The notes beneath the pieces are model-generated. The model saw nothing but the letters and a program-made list of their open reading frames with translations, was not told the DNA's origin and searched no databases. This document shows, piece after piece, positions 15,256 through 16,770 of a stretch of DNA of 16,770 nt (the stretch's first letter is position 1; each line of letters starts with the position of its first letter). Made by a program: the position numbers and the translations under genes. This DNA is from an uncultured Acetatifactor sp. (lineage in GTDB: Bacteria; Bacillota; Clostridia; Lachnospirales; Lachnospiraceae): positions 1 to 16,770 of the forward strand of contig CAKRRU010000054.1 of the NCBI GenBank assembly GCA_934394515.1, given 5' to 3'.

Positions 15256-15953
15256 TGGAACGTGTTATCTGTTTACTCATCGGTTATGTGTTCGGACTGT
15301 TTCAGACGGCATATTTTTATGGGAAAGCAAAAGGAATTGATATTCGTAAGTACGGAAGCGGCAATGCCGGAACGACGAATGCGTTGAGAGTACTGGGAAC
15401 AAAGGCAGGGCTGATCGTGCTGGCAGGAGACTGCTTAAAGTGTATCATTGCCGTATGTATCACCAGAGCTTTATTCAGTACCGGACATCCGGAAAATATT
15501 TACCTGTTATGTCTCTATACCGGCGCAGGTGCCGTCATCGGACACAACTTCCCGTTTTATATGGGATTTAAGGGAGGAAAAGGCATTGCTGCCACGGCAG
15601 GACTGATCCTGTCCTTCCATCCGTATTTTATTGTAATGGGTGTGGTATTGTTCTTCGGCACTTTCCTGACGACACATTATGTGTCTTTAGGTTCGCTGTT
15701 AGTCTATGCCGGATTTATGATCCAGATGGTAGTCTGCGGACAGACGGGACTGTTTGGCGCAATGCCGCAGTCGCAGTTGTATGAAATGTATGCCATTACT
15801 GCATTTCTGACGATTATGGCATATTGGAAGCACAGACAGAATATTGTGCGTCTGATTCACGGTAATGAGAGAAAGACATATCTGTTTAAGAAAAACAGTG
15901 TGGAAGCAAATAATGCAGAAGCACAGAATGTGAATCCCGGGGAGGATAAATAA
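15255..15953 (+). CDS. plsY: Acyl-phosphate:glycerol-3-phosphate acyltransferase PlsY
   Basis: A 232-residue multi-pass membrane enzyme that transfers the acyl group of acyl-phosphate (made by PlsX) to position 1 of glycerol-3-phosphate, the first step of phospholipid synthesis in Firmicutes. The conserved loops are present: GSGNAGTTN (34-42), GHNFPFYMGFKGGKGIA (96-112, the phosphate/acyl-binding Gly loop) and YWKHRQNIVRLIHGNE (190-205). About five membrane segments lie between them. The tail after residue 210 (KKNSVEANNAEAQNV) is polar, longer than in most homologues and probably cytoplasmic. The ATG overlaps the last base of the der stop; an AAGGA lies about 12 bases upstream. Confidence 0.95.
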   Translation: MERVICLLIGYVFGLFQTAYFYGKAKGIDIRKYGSGNAGTTNALRVLGTKAGLIVLAGDCLKCIIAVCITRALFSTGHPENIYLLCLYTGAGAVIGHNFPFYMGFKGGKGIAATAGLILSFHPYFIVMGVVLFFGTFLTTHYVSLGSLLVYAGFMIQMVVCGQTGLFGAMPQSQLYEMYAITAFLTIMAYWKHRQNIVRLIHGNERKTYLFKKNSVEANNAEAQNVNPGEDK

Positions 15954-15956
15954 GCT

Positions 15957-16770
15957 ATGGCAAAGGTATGTATCTTGGGCGGCGGAAGCTGGGGCATCGG
16001 CCTGTCAGTGGTATTACATAAGAATGGACATGAAGTGACTGTATGGTCTGCGGTTCCTGCGGAGATTCAGATGCTTCAGGAGAATCATGAACATAAGATG
16101 CTGCCGGGAGTAAAACTTCCCGAAGATATGATCTTCACGACAGATGACAGACAGGCCGTCGAAGGTAAAGACCTGTTGGTCATGGCGGTGGCAAGTTCCT
16201 ATACCAGAAGCACGGCGCACAGGATCAGCAGCCTGGTAGCGCAGGGACAGAAAATTGTCAGTGTATCCAAGGGCATAGAAGAGCATACCCTGATGACACA
16301 GGCGCAGATCATCGAAGATGAGATTCCGCAGGCACAGGTAGCGGTGCTGTCCGGACCTACCCACGCGGAGGAAGTCAGCCGCGGGATTCCTACAACGATC
16401 GTAGCGGGTTCTAAGAGCAAAAGCTGTGCGGAATATGTGCAGAATCTGTTCATGAACGAAGTGTTCCGTGTCTATACCAGCCCCGATGTACTGGGAATTG
16501 AGCTGGGCGGTGCACTGAAAAATGTAGTGGCACTGGCTGCCGGTATCGCAGACGGACTGGGCTACGGAGATAATACGAAGGCTGCGCTGATCACCAGAGG
16601 CATTACCGAAATCGCAAGACTTGGTACTGTCATGGGTGGTAATTTTGAGACCTTCTGCGGTCTGACCGGTATCGGAGATCTGATCGTGACCTGCGCCAGC
16701 ATGCATTCCCGTAACCGCCGTGCCGGTATCCTGATCGGGCAGGGCAAGACCTACGAGGAAGCCATGAAGG
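15957..16770 (+). CDS. gpsA: NAD(P)-dependent glycerol-3-phosphate dehydrogenase GpsA (3' partial)
   Basis: The frame is open from ATG 15957 to the window end (271 codons; the family is about 330-340), so about 60 C-terminal residues are missing. GpsA reduces dihydroxyacetone phosphate to glycerol-3-phosphate, the substrate of PlsY encoded three bases upstream. Visible motifs are the N-terminal Rossmann loop LGGGSWG (7-13), SKGIE (Lys106), SGPTHAEEV (132-140), GGALKNVVALAAG with catalytic Lys188, GYGDNTKAALITRG, TGIGDLIVTC (Asp241) and SRNRRAG (251-257). The family's A-V-P-S before the Arg of the first domain reads A-V-A-S here (77-80). GGAGG (15941-15945) lies 11 bases before the ATG. Confidence 0.96.
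   Translation, partial: MAKVCILGGGSWGIGLSVVLHKNGHEVTVWSAVPAEIQMLQENHEHKMLPGVKLPEDMIFTTDDRQAVEGKDLLVMAVASSYTRSTAHRISSLVAQGQKIVSVSKGIEEHTLMTQAQIIEDEIPQAQVAVLSGPTHAEEVSRGIPTTIVAGSKSKSCAEYVQNLFMNEVFRVYTSPDVLGIELGGALKNVVALAAGIADGLGYGDNTKAALITRGITEIARLGTVMGGNFETFCGLTGIGDLIVTCASMHSRNRRAGILIGQGKTYEEAMK

Noticed and set aside
16014..16706. 230-codon minus-strand frame at the right end
   Set aside because: gpsA reads through the whole stretch on the + strand with its Rossmann and catalytic motifs; the minus frame shows nothing.
1..16770. CRISPR arrays, insertion sequences, tRNA or rRNA genes, phage or defence genes
   Set aside because: No regularly spaced repeats, transposase motifs, terminal inverted repeats or tRNA-like folds were seen; all sizeable stretches are explained by housekeeping genes.

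Overview
This window reads as a chromosomal housekeeping region of a low-to-mid GC Firmicute, most likely a clostridium of the Lachnospiraceae type. The reasons are the AGGAGG-type ribosome binding sites, the TTG and GTG starts, a Bacillus/Clostridium-like gene order (trmD-rplS-rbgA-rnhB-ylqG-ylqH), a Firmicutes-style RNase HII with an N-terminal extension, and a long (399-residue) PRPP synthetase. The species assignment is inference from the proteins. I see no mobile element, CRISPR array, tRNA or rRNA, and no gene-free stretch longer than about 150 bases.

Left part (1-1550): the 3' part of trmD, read in one frame into a GNAT acetyltransferase domain (an unusual fusion), then rplS (ribosomal protein L19) with its own promoter, a short leader and a strong intrinsic terminator.

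Middle part (about 1550-11140): a promoter at 1553-1581 starts what looks like one long rightward transcription unit: lepB-1, rbgA (50S assembly GTPase), lepB-2, rnhB, a FliK-like protein, a FlhB C-terminal-domain-like protein, yraN, pgeF, an OmpR-type response regulator and a large membrane sensor kinase. It ends at a terminator shared with the convergent prs gene. Gaps are short, two gene pairs overlap by four bases (flhB-like/yraN and regulator/kinase), and no strong terminator lies inside. Ribosome assembly, protein secretion, RNA:DNA hybrid removal, wall quality control (PgeF) and envelope signalling are therefore linked. The FliK-like/FlhB-like pair is the least explained part: both are homologous to parts of the flagellar/type III export specificity switch, but no flagellar gene is near.

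Right part (11147-16770): prs on the minus strand, with two good tandem promoters; then, divergently, a PDZ/radical-SAM/DUF512 protein, der (two-domain ribosome assembly GTPase), plsY (acyl-phosphate:glycerol-3-phosphate acyltransferase) and gpsA (glycerol-3-phosphate dehydrogenase, cut by the window end). gpsA makes the glycerol-3-phosphate that PlsY acylates. The prs and DUF512 promoters are interleaved, with abutting -35 boxes inside a near-palindrome, so their use should be mutually exclusive.

The best candidates for something under-described are the TrmD-GNAT fusion, the orphan FliK/FlhB-C pair in a housekeeping operon, and the six-helix sensor kinase with a roughly 350-residue extracytoplasmic domain downstream of pgeF.
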